A stretch of 64,000 nt of DNA from Deltaproteobacteria bacterium (GCA_006226375.1 SBHC01000079.1:339751-403750); one strand, 5' to 3'; numbered from the stretch's first letter, positions 47,583 to 57,327 are shown. Notes: generated by a model not told the origin, from the letters alone. A program made the numbers and translations.

Positions 47583-48329
47583 TCAGGCGGAGGGTCGTTC
47601 TTGGATCACTTTGGCCACCAGATCGGTGAAAGCGAGACCTGTTCCTGGGGATTGGTCGAGGTTCACAGCGGTTTGTAGGAGCCACTGCACCACTTCGTCT
47701 TCGGGGAAGGGTTCTTGACCGTCAGCCGGTGCCCAAAAACGTCCACAAGCCAGAAGCAGAACACCAATCTTGTTGGTAATCTGGCCCAATTGACGTTGCA
47801 TGGGATGGCCGTTTTCCTGGGCAGACAAACGGTCGCCCAAGGCCACCAACCTATCTCCCAGTTCGATCAGTTCATCAATTTTGCGGCGAGCAAAAAGAAC
47901 ACCCGCCATTTGACGAACACGGTTCCAGCTCTCTTGTACATAGGATGCACCTTGTTGGAAGGCCATCTCCATGGAGTCGAGGAGGAGTTTGATCGCGTGG
48001 TCGTGATCCCTCATCTTAAGAGCGAGCATCGCCTGGAAGAAGAGAGAGAATACGCAGTTTTGAAAGTCTTCTTCTTGCTCAAAGAGAATGAAAGAACGTT
48101 CAAAACATTCGCGTGCTTCCTGGTAGTCACCTTTGGCTTCGAGCAGGGTGCCCATGTAATGGAGAGAAGCAGCCTCTCCGTTGCGGTTTCCGATCGCCTT
48201 CATCATCGTGTTGCAGCGACGATAGCAATCTTCAGCCTGGATGTAATTTCCCAGGGTCTGAGCCTGAACGCCTTGCTGGTAAAGGCTCAGCGCTTCGAGT
48301 CGGGCTTGTTCCATTCTATCTTGTGGCAT
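47583..48329 (-). CDS. Tetratricopeptide-repeat protein
   Basis: The product has 248 residues from the ATG at 48329; the open frame continues upstream but the preceding stretch looks less coding. Three or four TPR-like helix pairs occupy residues 1-150 (ALSLYQQGVQAQTLGNYIQAEDCYRRC, GTLLEAKGDYQEARECFERSF as core segments). A helical C-terminus follows. There is no signal peptide, so it is likely a cytoplasmic scaffold. Partners are unknown. It is convergent with the phospholipase-like gene (37 bases between stops). Confidence 0.75.
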   Translation of the reverse strand: MPQDRMEQARLEALSLYQQGVQAQTLGNYIQAEDCYRRCNTMMKAIGNRNGEAASLHYMGTLLEAKGDYQEARECFERSFILFEQEEDFQNCVFSLFFQAMLALKMRDHDHAIKLLLDSMEMAFQQGASYVQESWNRVRQMAGVLFARRKIDELIELGDRLVALGDRLSAQENGHPMQRQLGQITNKIGVLLLACGRFWAPADGQEPFPEDEVVQWLLQTAVNLDQSPGTGLAFTDLVAKVIQERPSA

Positions 48330-49028
48330 GATTTTCTCACTGGGTTTGTCGGCTTTGCCGAGCCAAACAGGGTCGGGCACGCTTAAAGGACCACAAGCGT
48401 TCGATTCCTTGCTATCCGTCGAGCATAGCGGAGTCAAAGGCGACGGTCAAGAGCGTTTGCAAACCTTGCGAAACAGGCGTGCTTATCCCTCTTTACACAG
48501 CAGGGGACTCGCCAGCCCTAGGATTGCCAACAACGGTGTGGCAAGTAGCACTCCACACTATGACAAAAATGTCTGACTCCATCCAGTTTCTTTCCAAGTT
48601 TCCAACAACATCGTTCGTACCCCCATTCTCTATGGAATGAGTTTCCTTAGAAGAACACAACGACATCGGCGCTCTTTTCTTGAGGTGGCATAGAACGTGC
48701 AGAAGGCAAACCCATGCGTGTACAGTCCTGGGATTTCGATGGGAACAATTTCCTTCGAGAGACGCTTAAGGGAAGGACAACAAATCCACGCTGGGAAGCG
48801 AGTGGTTCAGCCCAAGCCTAGATCAAAGAAACTTGAGCATAATTTGCGGATTGGAGCGAGAACCTGTTATGCAAGAAAGATGAGATTCGACGATCGCCCT
48901 ACCATTTAGGGCACGATCCCCCACAGGCAGGCAATGCACGTTGAAATGAGATATTGCATCTCACCGTGTTTTTTGGTAAGTGGGCTTGCCATTGAATAGC
49001 CCTTAATGAGTGTGAAGGAGAAAGACTG
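48330..49028. other. Intergenic region, about 700 bases, no supported gene
   Basis: Short frames here lack ribosome sites and family features. Two small hairpins are visible: GATCGCCCT with AGGGC..GATC (48892-48918), and GAGAT/ATCTC at about 48950-48965. Both lie in the probable leader of the downstream Cys-rich lipoprotein. I see no tRNA. Confidence 0.5.
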
Positions 49029-50357
49029 ATGACGAGAAAAATTCGCGCACGACTGACTTTTGTAGCGATGGCAGGACTCCTGGCCTTCGCTTTCATGGGA
49101 CCCATTGGATGTAGCGGTGGCACAGGCCCCACCAAGTGTACCTCCAATGCAGACTGTGACACCGCATCTGGCCAAACCTGCGACACCGCAAGCGGCCAGT
49201 GCAAGAGCTCATCCACCACTGGATGTACCTCCGCAGCCGACTGCGGCACCGGCAAAGTTTGTGACGGTGGAAAGTGCTACGATGACTGTACTGCAGACGG
49301 CTTCGCTGGCTGTGATCCCGGTAACGCTTGTGACAACACTGTAAAGCGTTGTACCTGTGACGCCACCGCTTGTGCTGGTGTGGGCAACTCCGGTTGTCAC
49401 CCCAAGACCAACACCTGCGACAACTACTGCAACCCCTCTTCCACCGCGGACTGCACCGATCCCGAGAAGTGCCTCGCGACCACTGCAGACCCCGCCAAAG
49501 GCTTCTGCCAAACCCCGACCTCCTGCACCGACAACAGCGCTTGTGCTACCGGTCAAACCTGTGACACCGCCAAAGGCTACTGTGTCGCTGGTGGCTCCAC
49601 CAAGTGTACCGCAGACGCTGACTGTGCTGGAAACGCTGCTGGCACTAAGTGCAACACCTCCACCGGCGCTTGCGTAGTTTGCTTGGCCGATGGCGACTGC
49701 AACGCAGCCAACAACGAGACTTGTGACACCACCACCAACACCTGCAAAGGTCCCAGCGGTTGTCAGGACAGCAAGACCTGTTACGAAACCACCGCCAAGA
49801 CCTACTGTGGAACCCAAGGTTCCGCTTGTGAAGCAGCTCCCGCAGCGACTTGTTCCAACATGGTCTCCGCTGAAGAAGCCAAGACCAGCAGCTGGGCAAG
49901 CAACGACAAAGGTATGGTCATCTGGGGCATCAAAGAAGTTGAGCGCAAGACCACCAACAACTGTGTAAGCGGCGGAAGCGAAGACTCCTGCAGCAGCGAC
50001 GCTGACTGCTCCGGCGGCGAAGTCTGTGCAGCGTTTGACAGCAAGTGTCACGCTCTCCAGACCAACGGCGAAGTGATCATCGAGTTCAAGTTCTACTCCC
50101 CTGTAGGCATCAAGTCCGGTATCATCAAAGGCACCGACGGCGGCACCACCAACTTCGAGAGTGGAACCAACCGCAAAGCTGGCGACGGCTGGGGCGACCT
50201 CGCGACCAAGCTTGAGATCTCCAGCGGAACCGCCAACGAAGGTGTGGCTCGCTTCTCCGTGTGCTCCAGCCAAGACTACAAGTCCTGGTTCGCGTTCACC
50301 GACACTGACGCAAAGATCTCCAACGCTGCTTGTGTTGACATCTCCCCCCGTCAGTAA
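49029..50357 (+). CDS. Secreted Cys-rich lipoprotein
   Basis: The product has 442 residues. AAGGAG precedes the ATG. The signal ends GPIGCSGG (lipobox). Residues 35-270 are a chain of short disulfide-type modules (CTSNADCDTASGQTCD, CTSAADCGTGKVCDGGKC and similar), each with a D-C pair typical of these deltaproteobacterial lipoproteins. The last 160 residues change character: few Cys and a beta-rich segment (GEVIIEFKFYSPVGIKSG, WGDLATKLEISSG) that looks like a compact C-terminal domain, possibly the functional part. Synonymous codon choice is strongly biased toward C-ending codons, suggesting high expression. Confidence 0.8.
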   Translation: MTRKIRARLTFVAMAGLLAFAFMGPIGCSGGTGPTKCTSNADCDTASGQTCDTASGQCKSSSTTGCTSAADCGTGKVCDGGKCYDDCTADGFAGCDPGNACDNTVKRCTCDATACAGVGNSGCHPKTNTCDNYCNPSSTADCTDPEKCLATTADPAKGFCQTPTSCTDNSACATGQTCDTAKGYCVAGGSTKCTADADCAGNAAGTKCNTSTGACVVCLADGDCNAANNETCDTTTNTCKGPSGCQDSKTCYETTAKTYCGTQGSACEAAPAATCSNMVSAEEAKTSSWASNDKGMVIWGIKEVERKTTNNCVSGGSEDSCSSDADCSGGEVCAAFDSKCHALQTNGEVIIEFKFYSPVGIKSGIIKGTDGGTTNFESGTNRKAGDGWGDLATKLEISSGTANEGVARFSVCSSQDYKSWFAFTDTDAKISNAACVDISPRQ

Positions 50358-50535
50358 GACCTCCCTGCTCCCCTCCCTTTTCTACATTTCCCCAACCCTC
50401 TCTTGAACGACCCCCTTCCCTTTGCAGGGCAAGAGGGGTATTGTCGTTGCGCTCGACGTCTGCACCCCTGCACGACATCGAATCCATGACTCTATGTTCT
50501 ACGTTCTGCAAGTTTCAAGAGACAGGTACCTTCCC

Positions 50536-51054
50536 ATGATGATTAACCAAACCACGCTGCCTTTCCTTATCATTGGTGCAGCCCTCGTGTTGTTTTGCTT
50601 GATCTACATCCGTGCCTTCATCACCAGGATCGCAGGCGTCTGGTACGAGCAAAAAGAGCCAGGAGGCCCCGTCCAAGAGATCCGTCTCAGCCAATTTGGA
50701 CCTTGGGTCTGGGGAGAAGCCAACGTTCAAGGTGGACTCTCCCTGTTCCGTGGCTGGTTTAATGGCAAAACCGTAACACTGCGACGCAAAGATCATGGCC
50801 CGGCTTACTTCAAGCATCTGGGGTTCCCAGAACCGGTGATCGCAACTCTGGACGGAACAGAGATGGCACGCGCGCAATTCGACTTTGACGCCGCCAACAA
50901 CAAGCTCGTGGGACAACACTACCCTCAGAAGATCGAGATCAGCCGGACTCGTCCCCCCAAAGTCCTTCATCGTCATTACATCACGCCCACACCCCGAACA
51001 TGGGTCCGCAACCCCAAGCAGCTCCCACAACCTCCCAGCCCAACCGAAGCCTAA
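50536..51054 (+). CDS. Hypothetical single-TM membrane protein
   Basis: The product has 172 residues from the ATG at 50536. One TM helix (about residues 8-28) is followed by a beta-rich cytoplasmic or periplasmic domain with EIRLSQFGPWVWGEANVQGG and a Pro-rich C-terminus (QLPQPPSPTEA). I do not recognise the family. Upstream in-frame codons to 50422 look non-coding. It is convergent with the lipid kinase (19 bases between stops). Confidence 0.65.
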   Translation: MMINQTTLPFLIIGAALVLFCLIYIRAFITRIAGVWYEQKEPGGPVQEIRLSQFGPWVWGEANVQGGLSLFRGWFNGKTVTLRRKDHGPAYFKHLGFPEPVIATLDGTEMARAQFDFDAANNKLVGQHYPQKIEISRTRPPKVLHRHYITPTPRTWVRNPKQLPQPPSPTEA

Positions 51055-51073
51055 GAGAAAGATCAAGCGCGGC

Positions 51074-52099
51074 CTACCGAAGGGGCGCAACCACAGGCAA
51101 CGACCACGACGGAGAGAACAACTCCATGTTCCCTGGATGTTCGGGCTTGGTGAAGACTTCTCCATCAAAGCTGTAGGCGATGGGTTCAAGCAACTCAAGC
51201 TTGCGAATGCACGGGCGATCCACCAGACCAAAGCCGTCCCGGCCCAAGAGCAGGTTGGGTAGATTGCGAACCAGTTGCGTTGGCGTTTGAGGAAGCATTA
51301 AGCGGACGCCCAACATCCCTCGCTGGTGCAACTCAACCTCCATTCCTGTGATCAAACCCGCCAACAACTTAATATCCACAGTAGAGGCGACAACAGCCTG
51401 ATACTCCATGATTGTATCTTCCAGGCGCAATGACCCTGCAGGCTTGATTAAGAGAGGCTCAAATTGTCGCCAAAGCGCGTTCTTGACCAGATAGGCTTTC
51501 AACACAGCCCGTAAGAACCGAGCCAGCCCCATATAACCTGCCCCGAATCGCTTCTCGTACAGTTCCAGGCACAAGGCCGTAATCTCACTTCCAAAGATGA
51601 ACCCGTAGCGAACGCTCCCCGCTCCGTCGCGAACGCCCAAGACATTGAGTTGCCGGATGGGCAACTGTTCGATGGGACCCTTCGAGAATTTACGCTCCAG
51701 CCGTTGAAGGAGACGAACCGTTTGGCCCTCCACCTGAAGAGCACGGGCCACAATGTTGAGAGTCCCACCGCGAAGCAACGCAACAGGAGGAAGTTCCAAA
51801 CCTTTGGATTCGCTGGACGAAACTGCACAAACCTGAACCAGAGCATTCAGGGTGTGATGAACGGTTCCATCCCCTCCACAGATCCCCAAAACATTGACCC
51901 CTTCCTCGTGGAGCAAGCTCGCAATGGCTTGGGGCAATTCGTCGATGCTTTGGGTCAGACGAACACGCCGAGGGCCCAAAGCGGCAAGGGCTTCCTGGAT
52001 TTTGGGGTGGGAGCGTACAAAGCGAGCGTTCGGATTGGCAATCACACCGAGACGAACGCGCCTGGCTCCCTCCTTTCCCCCAAAAGAGCCACGGGACAT
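51074..52099 (-). CDS. Diacylglycerol/sphingosine kinase-family lipid kinase
   Basis: The protein has 341 residues. The N-terminal catalytic domain has RLGVIANPNARF, LGICGGDGTVHHTLNAL (the GGDGT ATP-binding motif, near residue 78) and LPPVALLRGGTLNIVAR. The C-terminal beta domain ends with SFDGEVFTKPEHPGNMEL, where the Asp-Gly-Glu is typical of the YegS/DgkB group. It phosphorylates a membrane lipid, probably diacylglycerol. GAGGAAAC lies seven bases before the ATG. No operon partner. Confidence 0.9.
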   Translation of the reverse strand: MSRGSFGGKEGARRVRLGVIANPNARFVRSHPKIQEALAALGPRRVRLTQSIDELPQAIASLLHEEGVNVLGICGGDGTVHHTLNALVQVCAVSSSESKGLELPPVALLRGGTLNIVARALQVEGQTVRLLQRLERKFSKGPIEQLPIRQLNVLGVRDGAGSVRYGFIFGSEITALCLELYEKRFGAGYMGLARFLRAVLKAYLVKNALWRQFEPLLIKPAGSLRLEDTIMEYQAVVASTVDIKLLAGLITGMEVELHQRGMLGVRLMLPQTPTQLVRNLPNLLLGRDGFGLVDRPCIRKLELLEPIAYSFDGEVFTKPEHPGNMELFSPSWSLPVVAPLR

Positions 52100-52429
52100 A
52101 CTTCAGTTTCCTCCGCTGCTACCGGATGACCGGTCACATTCCGAAAAGCGACTTGTCTTCTCTACCAAAAATCGCTACAATCTGCCACCCAAAAGAGATC
52201 AGGGACCGGCTCGCGCCTCACTCCAGAGCCACAGAATCAAGCAACTTCAAAGACTTAGATGCGCTACCCAGGCCCCATGGATCGAAAAAAACGTTGGGTG
52301 AGAACGAACCCTTTTCACGTTTGAGCAATCATCCAGGAAGCGATCACCCATACTCAGCCGATTCTACTATCGCAAGTTCTGCTTTTGTTACTTATAGTTC
52401 GCTGTTTTTAGCACCAAGTCGAGGCATCG
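52100..52429. other. Intergenic region between divergent lipid kinase and glycosyltransferase
   Basis: No gene or clear structure is visible. TATAGT-like sequence near 52393 could be part of a promoter for the glycosyltransferase but has no good -35. Confidence 0.4.
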
Positions 52430-53884
52430 ATGTCATCCTTCGAACTGTCCATACTGATCAGCTACTTTAGCGTGTTGTTTTTGCTTACGCTCTTTGGAGC
52501 ACACCGCTACGTACTGACCATCATGTTCTATCGGAACCGAAAGCCTTTCGAGCCAAAGGCCAAGTTCAGTGACGACGAGCTACCGCACGTCACAGTGCAG
52601 TTGCCTGTTTTCAATGAGCAGTATGTTCTTCGACGACTTGTCGAAGCGGTTTGCAACTTTGACTATCCCAGCCACCGTCTGGAAGTTCAGATTCTGGACG
52701 ACTCCACGGATGAAACCAAAGAGATTGGCGCGGCCTTGGCGGAAGAGTTTCGGGAAAAAGGCCACGACATCGTCCACATACACAGAGTGGACCGTACAGG
52801 TTACAAAGCTGGCGCCCTTGAAGCTGGCACCCAGGTCGCAAAAGGCGAGCTGCTTGCCGTCTTTGATGCAGACTTTCTTCCCCCTCCCCACTTTCTTCAA
52901 CGCACCGTCCATGCGTTCTCCGATGACAAGATCGGCATGGTGCAAGTTCGTTGGGGACACATCAACCGCGACTACTCCATGTTGACCAAGTCCCAGGCAC
53001 TTTTCCTGGACGGACACTTCGCGATTGAGCACGCAGCGCGCTACCACAGCGGTCGATTCTTCAACTTCAATGGCACGTCCGGTATCTGGCGTCGTCAATG
53101 CATCAAGGACGCGGGCGGCTGGCAACACGACACGATCACCGAAGACCTTGATCTTTCTTACAGAGCTCAGCTCGCGGGCTGGAACTTTGCCTACATCAAC
53201 GAAGTTGAATCCCCCGCAGAACTTCCTGTAGAGATGAACGCCTTCCGTACCCAACAACACCGTTGGGCCAAGGGCTCCATTGAGACAGCCCTCAAGCTTC
53301 TTCCCAGAGTGGTCAAGAGCGATCTGCCCTTCCATGTGAAGTCGGAAGCCATGTTCCACCTGACTGGCAACCTGTCCTACTTGTTGCTGGTGACATTGGC
53401 TCTGCTGATGCCACTCTCTGTGTACATCCGCATCCAACATGACTGGCACCACACCTTGATCGCGGATCTTCCGTTCTTGATTGGAGGAACGGTGTCGCTG
53501 TTGATTTTCTACGCGTGCTCGCAGAAAGAAGTGGGACAACCCTGGATCTCACGCAGCGGCCTCGTACCGATCGCGTTGACCATTGGCGCAGGCATGAGCC
53601 TGAACAACTGCAAGGCAGTGCTAGAGGCCCTCGTCGGTTACAAAACAGAGTTCACCCGGACGCCCAAATACAACGTGATGTCCAAAGTGGACAACTGGAA
53701 AGCCAAGCTGTACAAAGGTCACAAGACGTGGCTTCCCTACGCAGAGTTGGCCATCGCAATCTACATCACCGTCATCATTGGGTATGTGATCTACAAGCAA
53801 TCTTGGATGTCTTTGCCCTTCCTCTTGATGTTTCAGCTGGGCTTCCTCTACGTTTCGCTCTCGTCCATCCTTCAACGTCGCTAA
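52430..53884 (+). CDS. Membrane glycosyltransferase family 2, cellulose synthase-like
   Basis: The protein has 484 residues. A TM helix (about residues 5-25) precedes the GT-A domain: VTVQLPVFNE, LDDSTDET (first Asp), FDADF near 145 (DxD), TEDLDL near 238 and QQHRW near 276 (Q-x-x-R-W). Four or five C-terminal TM helices follow. This is the processive beta-glycan synthase layout, or a related ceramide-glucosyltransferase-like one; a PilZ domain and BcsB/BcsC-type partners are absent. The product sugar is unknown. GAGG precedes the ATG by five bases. Confidence 0.9.
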   Translation: MSSFELSILISYFSVLFLLTLFGAHRYVLTIMFYRNRKPFEPKAKFSDDELPHVTVQLPVFNEQYVLRRLVEAVCNFDYPSHRLEVQILDDSTDETKEIGAALAEEFREKGHDIVHIHRVDRTGYKAGALEAGTQVAKGELLAVFDADFLPPPHFLQRTVHAFSDDKIGMVQVRWGHINRDYSMLTKSQALFLDGHFAIEHAARYHSGRFFNFNGTSGIWRRQCIKDAGGWQHDTITEDLDLSYRAQLAGWNFAYINEVESPAELPVEMNAFRTQQHRWAKGSIETALKLLPRVVKSDLPFHVKSEAMFHLTGNLSYLLLVTLALLMPLSVYIRIQHDWHHTLIADLPFLIGGTVSLLIFYACSQKEVGQPWISRSGLVPIALTIGAGMSLNNCKAVLEALVGYKTEFTRTPKYNVMSKVDNWKAKLYKGHKTWLPYAELAIAIYITVIIGYVIYKQSWMSLPFLLMFQLGFLYVSLSSILQRR

Positions 53885-53897
53885 TCCCCTCTCGACC

Positions 53898-55022
53898 TTA
53901 TTTTTCCTTCACTCTCTCTGTCACAGCAATGCCTTCTTTCTCCGCAACTTCCTGACGGGCTGGCCTCCAGAACATCCACCACGAAGGGTTCTCGTCCTTC
54001 TTGAGTTGTTCCCGGTACCACAAGGCATACGACTCCATTTGGTGGATCGAGTACAGATGTTCATCCGCTCCAAGCACTTTAGACTGAAGACGTTTCCGCA
54101 GCTCACGAGGCGGCTCACAGGCAACAACCTGTAGCTCGTGACGGTGGGAAAACTCTTCATCCAAGGTCCGGTAGTGATCTGTCCCTTCCTGTCCAGCCAC
54201 AGCCAGTCGGTCCATGCATCGCTGCCGGTGCCAATCCCTCACATCCTGCAACTCTTTTGGTCCAAACGATAAAAGCTTTTCGTAGCACCATCGGAAGAAC
54301 ATGGCCTCCCTTCCCACCCAATGCTGCCAACACCCCTCGTACAAAACCTCAATTTGCCAACCATCTTCCCAAAGAGTAGGAGGTTCGGACTCCCACAGCT
54401 GCGCCAACCGCCCCAAGTCGAGATCGGAGAGAGAGACCAGGAAGTGAGCCGCTGCATCTTGAAGAAGTTCCAGTAAAGTTCCCAGGCAAGACCAGGCCTC
54501 CTTCCAAAGCATCGAAGGATAATAGCAGTGGTAATTCACACACAGAGCAGGCCGCTGCGCGTACACAGAGCAAAGTCCTCCCCCCTCAACCAGCAGGGGA
54601 CAGCCTTTTCCGTAGCGACCATCAACTCTGGCGTCTTTGTGCTCCATCGCTTCGTTGGGAGGTACCCAAATGGCAAATGGATCACTTCGCCGGGATTGAA
54701 GCCATCCCAAAACAACAGGATGCTCATGGTGATGAAGAATTTCACCCACGAGGAAGTTCGGCAACACAGGGACGACATCACAGCACCGCACCTCCCAGGT
54801 CGCCAAACCCTCTTCCACCCGCCGACATTGTTGACAGTCCACACGTGGGACAGTTGGCCACGGTTCGGCAAGCAACACCGGCGAGAGCAAACGTTGGAAG
54901 CTCTCTGCAAGTTCAAGTTCACTCCACAACAAGCTCGACGAGCCTCCTTCGTTCTGCTGAAAACCTATAGTCTTTCCTGCCACCGGCCTCAACCCCAGTA
55001 CAAATGACTCAAAAATGCCCAT
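53898..55022 (-). CDS. YkgJ-type cysteine-cluster protein
   Basis: The protein has 374 residues. Cys residues occur as VDCQQC, EVRCCD, GKGCPLL and GGGLCSVYAQRPALCVNYHC. That order matches the YkgJ (UPF0153) family, thought to bind zinc or iron, with the C-x-[IV]-Y-x-x-R-P-x-x-C motif intact. YkgJ proteins are usually about 100-250 residues; here the cluster sits at about 60-170 with a 200-residue helical C-terminal extension. There is no signal peptide. AGGAG lies three bases before the ATG. The function of the family is poorly known. Confidence 0.75.
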   Translation of the reverse strand: MGIFESFVLGLRPVAGKTIGFQQNEGGSSSLLWSELELAESFQRLLSPVLLAEPWPTVPRVDCQQCRRVEEGLATWEVRCCDVVPVLPNFLVGEILHHHEHPVVLGWLQSRRSDPFAIWVPPNEAMEHKDARVDGRYGKGCPLLVEGGGLCSVYAQRPALCVNYHCYYPSMLWKEAWSCLGTLLELLQDAAAHFLVSLSDLDLGRLAQLWESEPPTLWEDGWQIEVLYEGCWQHWVGREAMFFRWCYEKLLSFGPKELQDVRDWHRQRCMDRLAVAGQEGTDHYRTLDEEFSHRHELQVVACEPPRELRKRLQSKVLGADEHLYSIHQMESYALWYREQLKKDENPSWWMFWRPARQEVAEKEGIAVTERVKEK

Positions 55023-55355
55023 TAACTCCTCTCACCGTTGCAGACAAAACGGTGGCAAGCAGGCGGCCCGCCACAGTCCAATTTAGCTGTTGGAGTAAGC
55101 ACTTGACTGCCACCCAAGTCCCCATAGAACCTCAACATTGTACGCAAAGGCGGAGGAGAAACTGCGCATGTACCTTGCCAAGCGACTCTTGATTTTGTTA
55201 CATAAATGGTGGAGACGAACAAGAGATTTGCTCCGAAATGAGAAGAATGTCGATTCGTTATCGTGGGTTCCCTTGTCACACAACAACCCCCACCGACGCT
55301 CTTACTTTGAGGATATTTCTCGTAAGATGGATTCTCGCACAATGGAGATGGATGG
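55023..55355. other. Intergenic region between divergent YkgJ-type and Cys-rich lipoprotein genes
   Basis: No gene is supported. Short frames lack ribosome sites. I see no clear promoter consensus or hairpin. Confidence 0.4.
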
Positions 55356-57050
55356 ATGATTCGTTTTTTTGTTACTTTGCTTCTTTGTATCGGAATGATA
55401 AGCCCGCTTGCTTGTGGTGGTGGTGACGACCAAAACAACAACAACACAGAACAAGGAACCACCAAAGACGCTGCTCCCGCCGACAAGGAAGGAGCCTGTG
55501 AGTTCTCTTCCAACTGTGCGTGCAACGAAGTGTGCAAGGCGGGAACCTGTGAAGCCATTCAGTGCTCCAGCAGCGATGACTGTCGATGCAGCTGGAAGTG
55601 CGTCAAAGGCACGTGCTACGACCCAGCCAAAGCACCCTGCACTGCCGACGGAGACTGCACCGCCGACGCCAAGTTGTGGAAGTGCAACGTGGACTCCGGC
55701 GAATGCATTGACGGAGGTTGTCGCAAAGACGAAGACTGCACCGACGACAAGCTCCCGATCTGCAACACCCAAACCAACAAGTGCGAGAAGAAGAAGTGCA
55801 AAGACAACTTGGATTGCACGGACTCGACCAAGCCCATCTGTGACACCGAATCTGGCGACTGCAAAGAAGACACCGGCGCCGACCTTGGCGCAGACTGCAG
55901 CAGCAACGCTTGCAAACTTCAATACCGCTGCTACGAAGAAGACGGCAAGAAGCTCTGCCGCAAACCTTGCTCCCCCTCAGGCGCATCGTCGCAGTGTGAC
56001 GGCACCGACGTTTGCATCCGCGTGACAGGTGTCGCTCAAGCGGATGGATTGTGCTTGCCTCCAGGCGAAGGAGAAGTGCTGGGAGCCTCCTGTGCTGGTG
56101 GCAAGAAATGTCAGCGCCCCCTGACCTGTGCGTTTGATGGCACCGATGAAAAGTGCAGGAAGAACTGTCAGGCCGATGGCGACTGTAGCCGAATTGAATC
56201 CTGTCAGCAGTACGGCGAGATTGCAGACGGCCTCAAGCTTTGCTTGCCCAAGCCCTCTCCCTGTGGGCCCGGCCGCTCTTGCCCCGGTGAAGCTGATGGA
56301 TTCCATATTTGTAGCAACGGCCAGTGCAAGCTCTTGCTCTGTCCCAAGCAACGCAGCTGTGGCGCGACAGAGAAGTGTCTCCCCACAGGCAAGTGCGCTC
56401 CTCGTGAATGTCCTACCGACAAATGCGACGAACTCTACGAGTGCAAGAACGGAAAGTGTGTCGAGACCAACGAAGGACGCAACTGTGGACAAGGCGCAAG
56501 CATCCCTGCTGACCAGTGTGGCTCGGGCCTCATCTGCGCTCGTGTCGGCTATGTGTATTCATGTGTCCGCCCTTGCGGTGGAGCCTCAGGAAGCCAATGT
56601 CCCTCTGACATGACCTGCCAAACCAACCGCGACAACAAACAAATCTGTATGCAACTCTGTCCTGCTCCCAAGTCATGCAAATACAGCGGCTATGCTTGCG
56701 TCAATTTGAAGAAAGCGCCCGCAGGCAACTACTGTGTACCAGCAGGTCAGCCAACAGGTGCTGATGAGTTTGAGGCGTGCACACAGTCCAACCCCTGTTT
56801 GCCCGATTTGAACTGCTTCCGCGGAACAGGCAGCGCTCCCACGGGTTACTGTGTTCGCAGCTGTACCACAGACGCAGAGTGCTCTGGAACCTCTATCACT
56901 TCCATCTGCCATACCTACTCCACAATCCGAGGCTGCTTCGCGAAGTGTACCTCGTCTTCTTCAACGACCTGCCCCTTGCGCAGCCTACTCAACAACCGAA
57001 ACTACTGCACTTACGCCAGAAGCAGCACCTACTACTGTCGCCCCTACTAA
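55356..57050 (+). CDS. Secreted Cys-rich lipoprotein
   Basis: The product has 564 residues. GGAG lies about seven bases before the ATG. The signal peptide ends ISPLACGGG (lipobox), followed by an Asn/Thr linker. About 60 Cys residues are arranged in degenerate modules (CSSSDDCRCSWKC, CTADGDCTADAKLWKC, CRKDEDCTDDKLPIC), denser and more acidic toward the N-terminus. The C-terminal 100 residues (SCTTDAECSGTSITSICHTYS) end in a Tyr-rich YYCRPY. It belongs to the same broad class as the lipoproteins at 32.4 and 49.0 kb. It is an extracellular or outer-leaflet protein of unknown role and sits just before the minor-pilin cluster. Confidence 0.8.
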   Translation: MIRFFVTLLLCIGMISPLACGGGDDQNNNNTEQGTTKDAAPADKEGACEFSSNCACNEVCKAGTCEAIQCSSSDDCRCSWKCVKGTCYDPAKAPCTADGDCTADAKLWKCNVDSGECIDGGCRKDEDCTDDKLPICNTQTNKCEKKKCKDNLDCTDSTKPICDTESGDCKEDTGADLGADCSSNACKLQYRCYEEDGKKLCRKPCSPSGASSQCDGTDVCIRVTGVAQADGLCLPPGEGEVLGASCAGGKKCQRPLTCAFDGTDEKCRKNCQADGDCSRIESCQQYGEIADGLKLCLPKPSPCGPGRSCPGEADGFHICSNGQCKLLLCPKQRSCGATEKCLPTGKCAPRECPTDKCDELYECKNGKCVETNEGRNCGQGASIPADQCGSGLICARVGYVYSCVRPCGGASGSQCPSDMTCQTNRDNKQICMQLCPAPKSCKYSGYACVNLKKAPAGNYCVPAGQPTGADEFEACTQSNPCLPDLNCFRGTGSAPTGYCVRSCTTDAECSGTSITSICHTYSTIRGCFAKCTSSSSTTCPLRSLLNNRNYCTYARSSTYYCRPY

Positions 57051-57210
57051 AACCCCCCTCCCCAACCCTTCTCTCTCCTTTCTTGGCACCCATTGCGCAC
57101 GCTCCTTCATAGAGGTATGAAATGTTTTCATACTTGGGAGCGCTCCTACGACCTCGCCCTATCTTCCTGGTATTGGATGAAAATCAAGGAATTCCTCTGC
57201 AACCATACAG

Positions 57211-57238
57211 TTCTTGCAAACTTGACCGTATGTATACT
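57211..57238 (+). promoter_or_regulatory. Candidate promoter of the minor-pilin cluster
   Basis: TTCTTG (57211-57216), 16 bases, TATACT (57233-57238). The sequence around the -10 (CCGTATGTATACTAAGATG and on to TTGG) recurs before the second pilin gene. Confidence 0.45.
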
Positions 57239-57307
57239 AAGATGTTGGATTGTGCCCTGAGCGGTATGAATATTGCGGGGACTTAAGGACGAGTAACCGC
57301 CGTTGGA

Positions 57308-57327
57308 GGCTGGCAAAACAGCCAGCC
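57308..57327 (+). promoter_or_regulatory. Stem-loop in the leader of the first minor-pilin gene
   Basis: GGCTGGC (57308-57314) pairs perfectly with GCCAGCC (57321-57327) around a six-base loop. It lies some 10 bases before the ribosome site (AAAGG) and has no T-run after it, so it is not a terminator; it may affect translation or mRNA stability. Confidence 0.5.

Noticed and set aside
48697..48909. A 70-codon plus-strand frame in the 48.3-49.0 kb gap
   Set aside because: No ribosome site, no family features, and it ends in the hairpin of the downstream leader.
49209..50273. A 354-codon minus-strand frame
   Set aside because: It is antisense to the Cys-rich lipoprotein with a clear signal peptide and AAGGAG; it is Gly/Val/Ala-rich noise.
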